From positions 211,034-275,033 of the forward strand of contig NZ_JOPL01000005.1 of NCBI RefSeq assembly GCF_002153745.1: a DNA stretch of 64,000 nt, in the 5' to 3' direction. A program made the translations under genes and the position numbers. Source of the DNA: Acetobacter sp. DsW_063 (GTDB lineage: Bacteria; Pseudomonadota; Alphaproteobacteria; Acetobacterales; Acetobacteraceae). Under the pieces are notes generated by a model. It saw only the letters and a program-made list of their open reading frames with translations, was not told where the DNA came from and made no database searches. Positions 25,167-33,618 of this stretch are shown here, one piece after another; the stretch's first letter is position 1, and each line of letters starts with the position of its first letter.

Positions 25167-25205
25167 GAAAGGGGCGGGTTTCTCCCGCCCCCTTTCCTGA
25201 AAGGG
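25167..25205 (+). promoter_or_regulatory. Two competing hairpins in leader of the iron alcohol dehydrogenase gene
   Basis: GAAAGGGGCGGG (25167-25178) can pair with the segment 25184-25196 leaving one bulged C. Alternatively the right-hand CCCTTT (25190-25195) can pair with AAAGGG (25200-25205), which is the ribosome binding site region of the next gene. The two structures exclude each other, the layout of a translation or transcription attenuator. No ligand is known. Confidence 0.4.
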
Positions 25206-25213
25206 AATGCCCG

Positions 25214-26371
25214 ATGACGGCGTTATACCTTCCCTCTTTCACACGCCTCGGCGGCGGAGCGCTGGACGAACTTCCCGCCGCGCTGGCTCTGGCCGGCTTG
25301 AAAGCGCCATTTATCGTCACCGACCGCTTCATGGCGTCTTCGGGTTTGCTTGAGCGAGTCAAAGACCTGCTTCTAAAAGCTGGCTTCGACGCACGAGCCT
25401 TTGCTGACGCCGTGCCGGACCCCACGGTCGTGTCGGTCAACGCTGCGTTGGCGGCCCTGCGAGAGGGGCGTCACGACTGTGTTATCGGCCTGGGCGGGGG
25501 CAGCCCGATAGATACGGCGAAAATGGTGGCGGTTCTCGCTGTTCACGACACGACGCCTGCGGCCCTGAAGGCTCCATACGTCCAGGACGAGCCGGGTCTT
25601 CCCATTATCGCGATTCCGACCACCGCAGGAACAGGCTCCGAGGCCACGCGCGTCACCGTTATCACTGACGAGACGACCGATGAGAAGATGCTCTGCATGG
25701 GGGCTGCGTATCAGCCCCGCATCGCTATCGTCGATTATGAGCTGACGCTGTCCATGCCGCTGCGCCTGACCGCCGACACGGGTACTGACGCCTTCACGCA
25801 CGCTCTGGAGGCTTACGTCTCGCGCAGGGCGAACCCCTTCACGGACGCTCTGGCGCTGACCGCCATGACGCGCATATGGGAGCATCTTCCCACCGCCTGC
25901 CGGGAGCCTGCGAACAGGGAAGCGCGCGCCGCGGTGATGCAGGGCGCCTTCGAGGCCGGGATGGCGTTCTCCAACGCATCGGTGGCGCTCGTCCACGGAA
26001 TGAGTCGCCCGATCGGGGCGCATTTTCACGTTGCACACGGACTCTCCAACGCGATGTTGCTGCCGGAGATCACGGCGTGGTCTCTGCCGGGAGCTCCGGC
26101 GCGTTACGCGGCCTGCGCACGACTCTTGGGCGTGGCGTCGGCGCGTGCGCCGGATGTCGCGGCGGGCGAAGCTCTTGTCGCGGCGTTGCGTGCGCGAAAC
26201 GAGGAAATAGGCGTGCCCAGCCCGAAAACGTTCGGTCTGGACGCCGCCCGTTGGGACAACCTGCTGCCGCTGATGGCCGAGCAGGCGCTCGCTTCGGGCT
26301 CTCCCGCCAATAATCCGCGCGTCCCGACTGCGAAAGAGATCGTCGATCTCTATCGCGTCGTCTGGGGTTGA
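25214..26371 (+). CDS. Iron-containing alcohol dehydrogenase family protein
   Basis: 385 residues of the group III, iron-activated alcohol dehydrogenase family. The nucleotide-binding motif GGGSPIDTAK is at about 94-103, TTAGTGSEAT follows, and the iron site is visible as DTGTDAFTHALEAY and HGMSRPIGAHFHVAHG (Asp and three His). The family oxidises alcohols or hydroxyacids, or reduces aldehydes or maleylacetate, with NAD(P)H. An MHS permease starts 24 bp downstream, so the substrate is likely imported by that permease. The chemical identity is unknown. Confidence 0.9.
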   Translation: MTALYLPSFTRLGGGALDELPAALALAGLKAPFIVTDRFMASSGLLERVKDLLLKAGFDARAFADAVPDPTVVSVNAALAALREGRHDCVIGLGGGSPIDTAKMVAVLAVHDTTPAALKAPYVQDEPGLPIIAIPTTAGTGSEATRVTVITDETTDEKMLCMGAAYQPRIAIVDYELTLSMPLRLTADTGTDAFTHALEAYVSRRANPFTDALALTAMTRIWEHLPTACREPANREARAAVMQGAFEAGMAFSNASVALVHGMSRPIGAHFHVAHGLSNAMLLPEITAWSLPGAPARYAACARLLGVASARAPDVAAGEALVAALRARNEEIGVPSPKTFGLDAARWDNLLPLMAEQALASGSPANNPRVPTAKEIVDLYRVVWG

Positions 26372-26395
26372 AACGGATCGGCGACGGAGGCCGTC

Positions 26396-27772
26396 ATGCA
26401 GAATGCAGATCAATCGTCGCGCAGTATGGCCGGACTTGTTCTGGCGTCGAGCGTCGGCACGGTCATCGAATGGTATGATTTCTTTCTTTACGGCAGTCTG
26501 GCGATATTTTTCGCAAAACTGTTCTACCCGCCGGGAGAGGGCGTCGCAGCGACGCTGATCAGCGTCGCGACCTTCGCTACGGGGTTTGCGGTCCGACCGC
26601 TCGGCAGTCTGGTCTTTGGACATATGGGTGATCGGCTCGGGCGAAAAGCCACGTTCCTCACCACGCTGTTGATTATGGGCTGTTCGACTGCAGCGATAGG
26701 GTTTCTCCCTACGTACGCAGTCGCCGGGTATCTGGCGCCTGTTTTGCTGATCCTGCTGCGGATCATTCAGGGGCTGGCGCTTGGCGGCGAATACGGCGGC
26801 GCCGCGACATATGTCGCGGAACACGCGCCGCCCGAAGAGCGCGGAAAATGGGCGAGCTATATTCAGGCTATGGCGTCCGGTGGATTCATCCTGTCTCTGG
26901 GCATGGTGCTGGCGTTACGGATCGGTCTGGGTGAGGCCGCCTTTGGCGCCTGGGGATGGCGGGTTCCCTTTCTCCTTTCGATCGTTCTGGTGGCGGTTTC
27001 CGTCCGCATACGTCTGCGTCTGTCGGAATCTCCGGTATTTGTGGAGATGCAAAAAACGCACAAGTTGTCGAAATCTCCGGTCAAGGACGCATTCACCATT
27101 CCCGGAAACGCCAGACGGATCGTTTTCTTTCTTTTCGGAGTGGCCTGCGCGCAGGCGGTGACTTTCTATACGGCGCAGTTTTACGCCCTGTATTTTCTCC
27201 AGAGCGCATTGCACGTGGCTTTTCTTCCGGCGACGCTGGCTATTGCTGCTGGTTCATTGCTCGGATTGCCGTTCTTCGTAATTTTCGGTCGTCTGTCCGA
27301 TCGGGTAGGGCGAAAGAAACTCTCGCTTGCAGGTATGGCTGCGGCAGTTGTGCTGTACATTCCGCTGTTCGCTGGTTTGCGGTCGTCTGTCCTTTCCGAC
27401 GGCGTCGCTTTCGTGCCTGCTGCGGCATGTGTTTTCGTGCTCGTCGTGATTGCGGCGTTGATCTACGGGCCATACGGAGCGTTCATTGTCGAATGCTTCC
27501 CCGCCAACGTGCGCTATACCTCTATTTCGATTCCGTACCATATCGGCAATGGCGTATTTGGCGGATTTCTTCCGTTGATATCGCTGAGTCTCATGAGTCG
27601 AACAGGAAATCTTTATGCCGGACTGCTCTATCCGATGGCGGTGTGCGCCATAGGCTTTGTCGTGACGCTTCTGTTCGTGCCGGAGACCTTGCCGCGCGGG
27701 GCAGGCGCGCGCAGGGTGGCGGCGCCCATATCAGATGCAGCCGCCTCCGTCCGGCCCGAAGCGTCTTTTTGA
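26396..27772 (+). CDS. MFS transporter, metabolite:H+ symporter type
   Basis: 458 residues with twelve hydrophobic segments. ASSVGTVIEWYDFFLYG at the first helix and FGHMGDRLGRKATF in the first cytoplasmic loop mark the MHS branch (alpha-ketoglutarate, shikimate and similar proton symporters). It lies 24 bp downstream of the iron alcohol dehydrogenase and is almost certainly cotranscribed. It is related to but distinct from the MHS protein of the ergothioneine-type operon. Its substrate is unknown. Confidence 0.88.
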   Translation: MQNADQSSRSMAGLVLASSVGTVIEWYDFFLYGSLAIFFAKLFYPPGEGVAATLISVATFATGFAVRPLGSLVFGHMGDRLGRKATFLTTLLIMGCSTAAIGFLPTYAVAGYLAPVLLILLRIIQGLALGGEYGGAATYVAEHAPPEERGKWASYIQAMASGGFILSLGMVLALRIGLGEAAFGAWGWRVPFLLSIVLVAVSVRIRLRLSESPVFVEMQKTHKLSKSPVKDAFTIPGNARRIVFFLFGVACAQAVTFYTAQFYALYFLQSALHVAFLPATLAIAAGSLLGLPFFVIFGRLSDRVGRKKLSLAGMAAAVVLYIPLFAGLRSSVLSDGVAFVPAAACVFVLVVIAALIYGPYGAFIVECFPANVRYTSISIPYHIGNGVFGGFLPLISLSLMSRTGNLYAGLLYPMAVCAIGFVVTLLFVPETLPRGAGARRVAAPISDAAASVRPEASF

Positions 27773-27974
27773 ACGCCCGCATGATGGCTTCAATGGGAGG
27801 CCCCTGTATCGAGCCTGACGCTAAACAGGCGGAACGATATGGCGGACGTAGATGAAATTTCGTCCTGCGCCACGATAATGTTTTGATACGCGCGAAAATT
27901 ACTGATCTCGAAAACGCCGAACGTCGTCTGCTGCTACGGCGTTCGGGTGTCGATGCAAACACAGGAGAGGCCCT

Positions 27975-29468
27975 ATGAGCATAATTCCCCATGTGATCGC
28001 AGGTCGGAAGACCGAAGGAGTTGGCTCGCGGCGGGCCGACGTTTTCAATCCGGCGACGGGCGTCGTCGCGCGGCATGTCGTTCTTGGCGCGCAGGAGGAT
28101 CTGGAGGCGGCGGTGACGGCGGCGAAGGCCGCCTTCCCGAAATGGGCTGAGACGCCGCCGCTTACGCGCGCTCGCATCCTTTTTCGCGTCCGGGACATGC
28201 TGGAAGCTCGTGCGGACGAATTTGCGGCGATCATCACCGCCGAGCATGGGAAGATTCTGTCCGACGCCAAGGGAGAGATCACGCGCGGCCTCGAGGTCGT
28301 GGAGTTTGCCACCGGCGCTCCGGAGCTGCTGAAAGGCGAGTTCACTGAGCAGGTCGGACGCGGCATAGACGCACATACCATGCGCCAGCCCTTGGGCGTC
28401 GTCGCGGGAATCACGCCGTTCAATTTTCCGGTGATGGTGCCGTTGTGGATGGCGCCGATGGCTATCGCCACAGGCAACTGCTTCATTCTGAAACCATCCG
28501 AGCGCGATCCGTCTGCGGCGGTTCTCCTCGCCGACGTTTTCAAGGAAGCCGGTCTTCCTGACGGCGTGTTTCAGGTGGTGCAGGGCGACAAGGATATGGT
28601 TAACGCCATCCTCGTTCACCCCGATATTCAGGCCGTCAGCTTTGTAGGATCGACGCCGATCGCGAAGCACGTCTATGCGACCGGAACGACGCACGGCAAG
28701 CGGGTGCAGGCGTTGGGCGGCGCGAAAAACCACGCGATCGTCATGCCCGATTGCGATCTCGACAGGACGGTCGATGCGCTGATCGGCGCGGCATACGGGT
28801 CTGCGGGCGAACGTTGCATGGCGATTTCCGTCGCGGTGGCGGTCGGACCGGTCGCAGACAGCCTGGTCGCGGGGCTCGCGGACAAGGTGCGGGCGCTTCG
28901 GATTGGCGAAGGGACGAATAACGACAACGAAATGGGGCCGCTGGTCACAGCCCAACATCTGGCGCGCGTGAACGGTCTGGTCGCCAGTGGGGCGGAGCAG
29001 GGGGCGGCCGTCGTCGTCGATGGGCGGGACCATGCCGTGCATGGCCACGAAAAGGGCTTTTTCATTGGAGGCACTCTCTTCGACAACGTGACAGCCGATA
29101 TGACGATCTACCAGGAGGAAATCTTCGGCCCGGTTCTCTGCGTTATGCGCGCGCCCGATTTTGAGACGGCGTTGCGTCTGGTGAATGACAGCCCGTTCGG
29201 CAACGGCGCCGCCATCTTCACGCGGGACGGCGACACGGCCCGCGCCTTCACCCATCGGGTCAGGGCCGGAATGGTCGGCGTCAATGTGCCTATCCCCGTG
29301 CCAATGGCGTTCCATTCCTTCGGCGGGTGGAAGGACTCCCTGTTTGGAGATCATCACATGCACGGGCCGGAGGGCGTGCGCTTTTTCACGCGCATGAAGG
29401 CGGTTACGACACGCTGGCCGGATGGAGTGCGTGCGGGCGCCGAGTTCGTCATGCCCACTCACGGCTGA
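27975..29468 (+). CDS. mmsA: CoA-acylating methylmalonate/malonate-semialdehyde dehydrogenase
   Basis: 497 residues, aldehyde dehydrogenase fold. The motif [15 protein letters not shown] and the active-site block [13 protein letters not shown] (catalytic Cys) are specific to MmsA, which needs CoA and yields propionyl-CoA or acetyl-CoA. A ribosome site AGGAG lies 8 bases upstream. Placed just before preTA and a ureidopropionase-type gene, it could convert malonate semialdehyde made from beta-alanine to acetyl-CoA at the end of reductive pyrimidine breakdown. It could equally act in valine or inositol catabolism. An aminotransferase for beta-alanine is not seen nearby. Confidence 0.9.
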   Translation: MSIIPHVIAGRKTEGVGSRRADVFNPATGVVARHVVLGAQEDLEAAVTAAKAAFPKWAETPPLTRARILFRVRDMLEARADEFAAIITAEHGKILSDAKGEITRGLEVVEFATGAPELLKGEFTEQVGRGIDAHTMRQPLGVVAGITPFNFPVMVPLWMAPMAIATGNCFILKPSERDPSAAVLLADVFKEAGLPDGVFQVVQGDKDMVNAILVHPDIQAVSFVGSTPIAKHVYATGTTHGKRVQALGGAKNHAIVMPDCDLDRTVDALIGAAYGSAGERCMAISVAVAVGPVADSLVAGLADKVRALRIGEGTNNDNEMGPLVTAQHLARVNGLVASGAEQGAAVVVDGRDHAVHGHEKGFFIGGTLFDNVTADMTIYQEEIFGPVLCVMRAPDFETALRLVNDSPFGNGAAIFTRDGDTARAFTHRVRAGMVGVNVPIPVPMAFHSFGGWKDSLFGDHHMHGPEGVRFFTRMKAVTTRWPDGVRAGAEFVMPTHG

Positions 29469-29573
29469 CTTCTATGAAAGCGCTCGGCGGTTACTCCCGT
29501 CGGGCGTTTCTTTCCTTGCGCGTGCGTGTCGAATTCCTCCATGCTGTCGTTTTACGGATGAAACGGAGAGCGC

Positions 29574-30920
29574 ATGGATCGATGGCCGGATATTGCGGCA
29601 GGGCGCGTGTCGCGGGAAATACTGGCGCTAAATTTCGCGGATGCACATCCGCCGCTGACCGACGCTCAGGCGGTTATAGAGGCTGACCGCTGTTACTTCT
29701 GTTACGATGCGCCCTGCATAGAAGCGTGTCCGACCGGCATCGACGTGCCAACTTTCATCAAAGGCATCGCGACCGGAAACCTTGCTGGCGCAGCGCGCAC
29801 AATTCTGGAATCCAATATTCTCGGCGGTTCCTGCGCCAGGGTTTGCCCCACCGAAATTCTCTGTGAACAAAAATGCGTGCGTAACGCACAGGAAGAAAAA
29901 CCGGTGCAGATCGGCGCCCTGCAACGCCGCGCGACCGACTGGCAAATGGCGAAGGGCGTGCAGCCGTTCACGCGCGCGGCCGCGACGGGGCGTCGTGTCG
30001 CGATTGTTGGAGCAGGTCCTGCGGGGCTCGCCTGCGCGCATCGCCTTGCGGTGCACGGGCATGAGGTGACGCTCTTCGATGCGAAGCCGAAGCTGGGCGG
30101 ACTGAACGAATATGGTGTCGCGGCTTACAAAACGCCGGACGATTTCGCGCAGGACGAGGTGAATTTTGTCCTGTCCATAGGCGGCGTGACGCTGGCGCCG
30201 GATCGGGCGCTCGGGCGCGACTTCTCTATCGACACATTGCTGAACGACCATGATGCGGTCTTTCTCAGCCTCGGACAGGCCGGGGCTCGCAAGGCGGGCC
30301 TGACAGGCGAGGATTTGTCCGGAGTTATGAACGCCGTCGACTTCATCGAGTCCATTCGTACATCCGGGACAAAGGAGGATGTAGCCGTCGGCCGTCGTGT
30401 CGTCGTTATCGGTGGCGGCAACACTGCAATCGACGCGGCGGTGCAGGCGAAACGCCTTGGAGCGGAAGAGGTGACGCTGGTTTATCGCCGCGGACGGGAG
30501 ACCATGTCGGCGACAGAGGTCGAGCAGGCGTGGGCGCAGACCAATGGGGTGACGATCCGCCACTGGGCGGCTCCAGCGCGGATAGAAGGAGTGGACGGGG
30601 CAGCGAGCGCAATTGCGTTCACACGGGGCCGTGTTCTGGACGGGCGCGCTGTTCATGATGGAGAGGAGTTCGTTCTGGAGGCCGACATGATTTTGAAAGC
30701 AGTCGGTCAGCACGTGGTGTTCGATCCACTTGAGGGCAGCGGCGTCGAAACGGAGGGCGGGCGGATACGTGTGGATGGATCAGGCCGGACCTCTCGCCCC
30801 GGGGTCTACGCTGGCGGCGATTGCACGGCAGGCGAAGATCTGACCGTTGCGGCGGTCAGGGACGGGCGGGACGCGGCGGAAGCCATTCATGCGGACCTTA
30901 CGCAGAAGAAGGAGGTCTGA
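29574..30920 (+). CDS. preT: NAD-dependent dihydropyrimidine dehydrogenase, subunit PreT
   Basis: 448 residues. N-terminal cysteine-rich region (CYFCYDAPCIEACPTGIDVP, about 42-61, and GGSCARVCPTEILCEQKC) for two 4Fe-4S clusters, followed by an FAD-binding GAGPAGLACAHRLA and an NAD-binding VVIGGGNTAIDAA motif, as in glutamate-synthase small-subunit type flavoproteins. With PreA it reduces uracil and thymine to the dihydro forms using NADH. The stop is 2 bp before preA, so the two are coupled. mmsA precedes by 105 bp. Confidence 0.93.
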   Translation: MDRWPDIAAGRVSREILALNFADAHPPLTDAQAVIEADRCYFCYDAPCIEACPTGIDVPTFIKGIATGNLAGAARTILESNILGGSCARVCPTEILCEQKCVRNAQEEKPVQIGALQRRATDWQMAKGVQPFTRAAATGRRVAIVGAGPAGLACAHRLAVHGHEVTLFDAKPKLGGLNEYGVAAYKTPDDFAQDEVNFVLSIGGVTLAPDRALGRDFSIDTLLNDHDAVFLSLGQAGARKAGLTGEDLSGVMNAVDFIESIRTSGTKEDVAVGRRVVVIGGGNTAIDAAVQAKRLGAEEVTLVYRRGRETMSATEVEQAWAQTNGVTIRHWAAPARIEGVDGAASAIAFTRGRVLDGRAVHDGEEFVLEADMILKAVGQHVVFDPLEGSGVETEGGRIRVDGSGRTSRPGVYAGGDCTAGEDLTVAAVRDGRDAAEAIHADLTQKKEV

Positions 30921-30922
30921 AG

Positions 30923-32191
30923 ATGGCCGATCTTCGCAGCAACTTTATCGGAATCCGTTCGCCAAACCCGTTCTGGCTGGCGTCCGCGCCTCCGACCGAC
31001 AAGGCGTATAACGTTCGTCGCGCCTTCGACGCCGGGTGGGGCGGCGTTGTGTGGAAGACGCTTGGCGAAGATCCGCCGGTCGTCAACGTCAGCAGCCGTT
31101 ACGGCGCGTTGTCCTACCGGGGCGAGCGCATGTTCGGCCTGAACAATATCGAACTGATCAGCGACAGGCCTCTTGCAGTCAATCTAGCGGAAATAAAGGA
31201 CGTCAAAAGAGATTACCCTGACCGCGCGGTTATCGTCAGCCTGATGGTGCCTTGTGTCGAGGAGAGCTGGAAAGCGATCTTGCCCCTGGTGGAGGAAACC
31301 GGAGCCGACGGATTGGAGCTGAATTTCGGCTGCCCACACGGAATGTCGGAGCGGAATATGGGCTCCGCCGTCGGGCAGGTTCCGGAATATGTCGAGATGG
31401 TCACGCGCTGGGTAAAACAGCACAGTCGGATGCCGACCATCGTCAAGCTGACGCCCAACGTAACGTCGATCCTCGCCCCCGCCCGTGCGGCCATGCGTGG
31501 GGGCGCGGATGCGGTGTCGCTGATCAACACGATCCAGTCCGTCGTCTCCGTCGATCTTGACGCGATGGCGCCGACTCCGGTCGTGGATGGTATGGGGACG
31601 CATGGAGGGTATTGCGGTCCCGCCGTCAAACCGATTGCGTTGCGGATGCTTGGAGAAGTCGCCCGCAGCCCGGATCTGGCAGGATTGCCGATCTCGGGCA
31701 TCGGCGGAATTTCGACCTGGCGCGACGCAGCCGAATTTCTCGTCATGGGCGCGTCCAATCTGCAGGTCTGCACGGCGGCTATGCATTACGGATTTCGCGT
31801 GGTCGACGACATGAAAGACGGTCTGTCGAACTGGATGGACGAGAAAAATTTTACGTCTCTTTCAGAGGTGGTCGGGCGCGCCGTTCCGAATTTCGTCAAC
31901 TGGAACCAGTTGAATCTGAAATTCAAAACACTGGCGCGTATTGATCAGGATCTGTGCGTTCAATGCGGGCTATGCCACATCGCCTGTGAGGATACTTCGC
32001 ATCAGGCCATCGCCCGTTTACGCGTCGATGGTTCTCGCCGTTACGAGGTCATCGACGAGGAGTGCGTGGGCTGCAATCTTTGCGCCCATGTGTGCCCGGT
32101 CGATGACTGCATCACCATGGCGCCGCAGCCGACCGACGGCGTGTTGACATGGCCGAATCACCCGAACAACCCTATGTCGGGCGCGCACTAG
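30923..32191 (+). CDS. preA: NAD-dependent dihydropyrimidine dehydrogenase, subunit PreA
   Basis: 422 residues from the ATG 2 bp after preT, preceded by GGAGG. An FMN-binding TIM barrel related to dihydroorotate dehydrogenase (NPFWLASAPPT, NFGCPHGMSERNMG) is followed by a C-terminal ferredoxin domain with CVQCGLCHIACED and ECVGCNLCAHVCP, two 4Fe-4S motifs. Together with PreT it forms the first enzyme of reductive pyrimidine catabolism. The next gene expected, dihydropyrimidinase, is missing; a strong terminator-like hairpin follows instead. Confidence 0.94.
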   Translation: MADLRSNFIGIRSPNPFWLASAPPTDKAYNVRRAFDAGWGGVVWKTLGEDPPVVNVSSRYGALSYRGERMFGLNNIELISDRPLAVNLAEIKDVKRDYPDRAVIVSLMVPCVEESWKAILPLVEETGADGLELNFGCPHGMSERNMGSAVGQVPEYVEMVTRWVKQHSRMPTIVKLTPNVTSILAPARAAMRGGADAVSLINTIQSVVSVDLDAMAPTPVVDGMGTHGGYCGPAVKPIALRMLGEVARSPDLAGLPISGIGGISTWRDAAEFLVMGASNLQVCTAAMHYGFRVVDDMKDGLSNWMDEKNFTSLSEVVGRAVPNFVNWNQLNLKFKTLARIDQDLCVQCGLCHIACEDTSHQAIARLRVDGSRRYEVIDEECVGCNLCAHVCPVDDCITMAPQPTDGVLTWPNHPNNPMSGAH

Positions 32192-32228
32192 GCTCTAGGG
32201 TTTCGGCAGGCGGGTTGGCTGGACTTCG

Positions 32229-32258
32229 CGCCTCGGGCTAAGCCCGAGGCGTTTTCTT
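32229..32258 (+). terminator. Rho-independent terminator after preA
   Basis: An 11-bp perfect stem, CGCCTCGGGCT (32229-32239) with AGCCCGAGGCG (32241-32251), is followed at once by TTTTCTTT. It lies 37 bases after the preA stop and 24 bases before the next gene on the same strand, so the following gene needs readthrough or its own start signal. Confidence 0.8.
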
Positions 32259-32281
32259 TGTTACTCCATAAGGAGAAAGAC

Positions 32282-33541
32282 GTGAGCGGTTTTGACGGCA
32301 TTGGCGGCAACGTGACGGTGGATGGCGAAAAATTATGGTCCGACATTCTGGAGACGGCTCGCTTCGGAGCGACCCCGAAGGGCGGCATCCGGCGTTTGAC
32401 GTTGACAGAGGAAGACCGGCAGGTTCGCGACTGGTTCGTCAGAACGTGCGAGGCTCTGGGCTGTGTCGTGACGTTCGATTCCATGGGCAATCAGTTCGCT
32501 CGGCGTCCGGGGACCGATCCTTCTTTGCCGCCTATCACTATGGGCAGCCATCTCGACACGCAGCCGACAGGCGGCAAGTTCGACGGCATTGTCGGCGTGT
32601 TGGGCGGCCTGGCCGTATTGCGCGCACTGCACGAGTCTGGGCGGGAGACGCGTCACCCTATCGAATTGATAAACTGGACAAACGAAGAGGGTTCCCGGTT
32701 CGCGCCTGCAATGCTCAGTTCAGGCGTGTTCGCTGGCGTTTTCACGGAAGAGGAGGCTTTGGCCAAGACCGACCGGGACGGCGTCCGTTTTGAGGATGCG
32801 CTGGTCGGCATCGGCTACCGTGGCGCGGAGCGTTGCGGCGATCATCCGGTCGCCGCGTATTTCGAATTGCATATTGAGCAGGGACCGATTCTCGAAGCGG
32901 AACGCAAAACCATAGGCGTCGTGACGGGCGTGCAGGGTATGCGGTGGTACGAGGTCACGGTGATCGGGCGCGACGGGCACGCGGGCGCCACGCCAATGGC
33001 GCTGCGGGCGGACGCGCTGGTGGGAACGGCAAAGTTGATCGAGGCGGTGCAATCCATCGCGTTGAAGCATGCTCCGGGCGCTGTGGGGACCGTCGGGCTG
33101 CTTGAGAACCGTCCTAACAGCCGTAACGTGGTGCCGGGAGAGGTGTTCTTCTCGGTCGATCTTCGCGATCCCGATGATGCGGTCATCGTGCGTATGGAAG
33201 AGGCGTTTCGATCGACTGCGGCTCAAGTCGCATCCGAATCCGGGCTGGAGATTACGATCGAGCTTGTCTGGGATTCTCCGGCGGTGCGTTTCGATCCGAC
33301 CTGTATCGACGCGGTGCGTCGCGCAGCGGATTCTTTCGCCTATCCGGCGCGGGACATCGTCTCGGGCGCCGGGCACGATGCGGTGTACATGGCGGGTGTC
33401 ACGCCCACGACCATGATTTTCATCCCCTGCGCGGGTGGCGTAAGCCACAACGAGGAAGAAAGCGCCGAAGCCGACGATGTCATGGCGGGAGCCAACGTTC
33501 TTCTTCGTGCGGTGCTGGATGCGGACGAGCGGCTGAACTGA
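32282..33541 (+). CDS. M20-family beta-ureidopropionase / N-carbamoyl amino acid hydrolase
   Basis: 419 residues from a GTG placed 6 bases after AAGGAG; a TTG 24 bases upstream lies inside the terminator T-tract and has no ribosome site. The metal-site motifs are canonical: MGSHLDTQPTGGKFDG, NWTNEEGSRFAPAM, FELHIEQGPI and SGAGHDAVYMA. Beside preTA it most likely hydrolyses N-carbamoyl-beta-alanine to beta-alanine, CO2 and ammonia. It is a paralogue of the operon carbamoylase at 4,917-6,170, whose EEGSRF motif has drifted. The neighbouring dihydropyrimidinase is absent. Confidence 0.87.
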   Translation: MSGFDGIGGNVTVDGEKLWSDILETARFGATPKGGIRRLTLTEEDRQVRDWFVRTCEALGCVVTFDSMGNQFARRPGTDPSLPPITMGSHLDTQPTGGKFDGIVGVLGGLAVLRALHESGRETRHPIELINWTNEEGSRFAPAMLSSGVFAGVFTEEEALAKTDRDGVRFEDALVGIGYRGAERCGDHPVAAYFELHIEQGPILEAERKTIGVVTGVQGMRWYEVTVIGRDGHAGATPMALRADALVGTAKLIEAVQSIALKHAPGAVGTVGLLENRPNSRNVVPGEVFFSVDLRDPDDAVIVRMEEAFRSTAAQVASESGLEITIELVWDSPAVRFDPTCIDAVRRAADSFAYPARDIVSGAGHDAVYMAGVTPTTMIFIPCAGGVSHNEEESAEADDVMAGANVLLRAVLDADERLN

Positions 33542-33586
33542 CGCCGGACTAGAGGCACCAAGGGGAACTTGGGGCCAAATCGTATG

Positions 33587-33612
33587 GGAGACGCCCTCTG
33601 GGGGGCGTCTCC
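33587..33612. terminator. Hairpin between convergent genes
   Basis: A 10-bp perfect stem, GGAGACGCCC (33587-33596) with GGGCGTCTCC (33603-33612), loop of 6. It lies between the ureidopropionase-type gene and the convergent aldehyde dehydrogenase and may serve both. No strong T run is present on either side. Confidence 0.55.
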
Positions 33613-33618
33613 TGTGCG

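Noticed and set aside
25373..26824. A 483-codon minus-strand frame opposite the iron alcohol dehydrogenase gene
   Set aside because: Antisense to a well-supported gene, with composition typical of a shadow frame and no recognisable motif.
27591..29462. A 623-codon open frame on the minus strand opposite mmsA
   Set aside because: It lies antisense to a clear mmsA gene and part of the MHS permease gene; the predicted protein is Arg/His-rich without a domain. It is a by-product of GC-rich codons.
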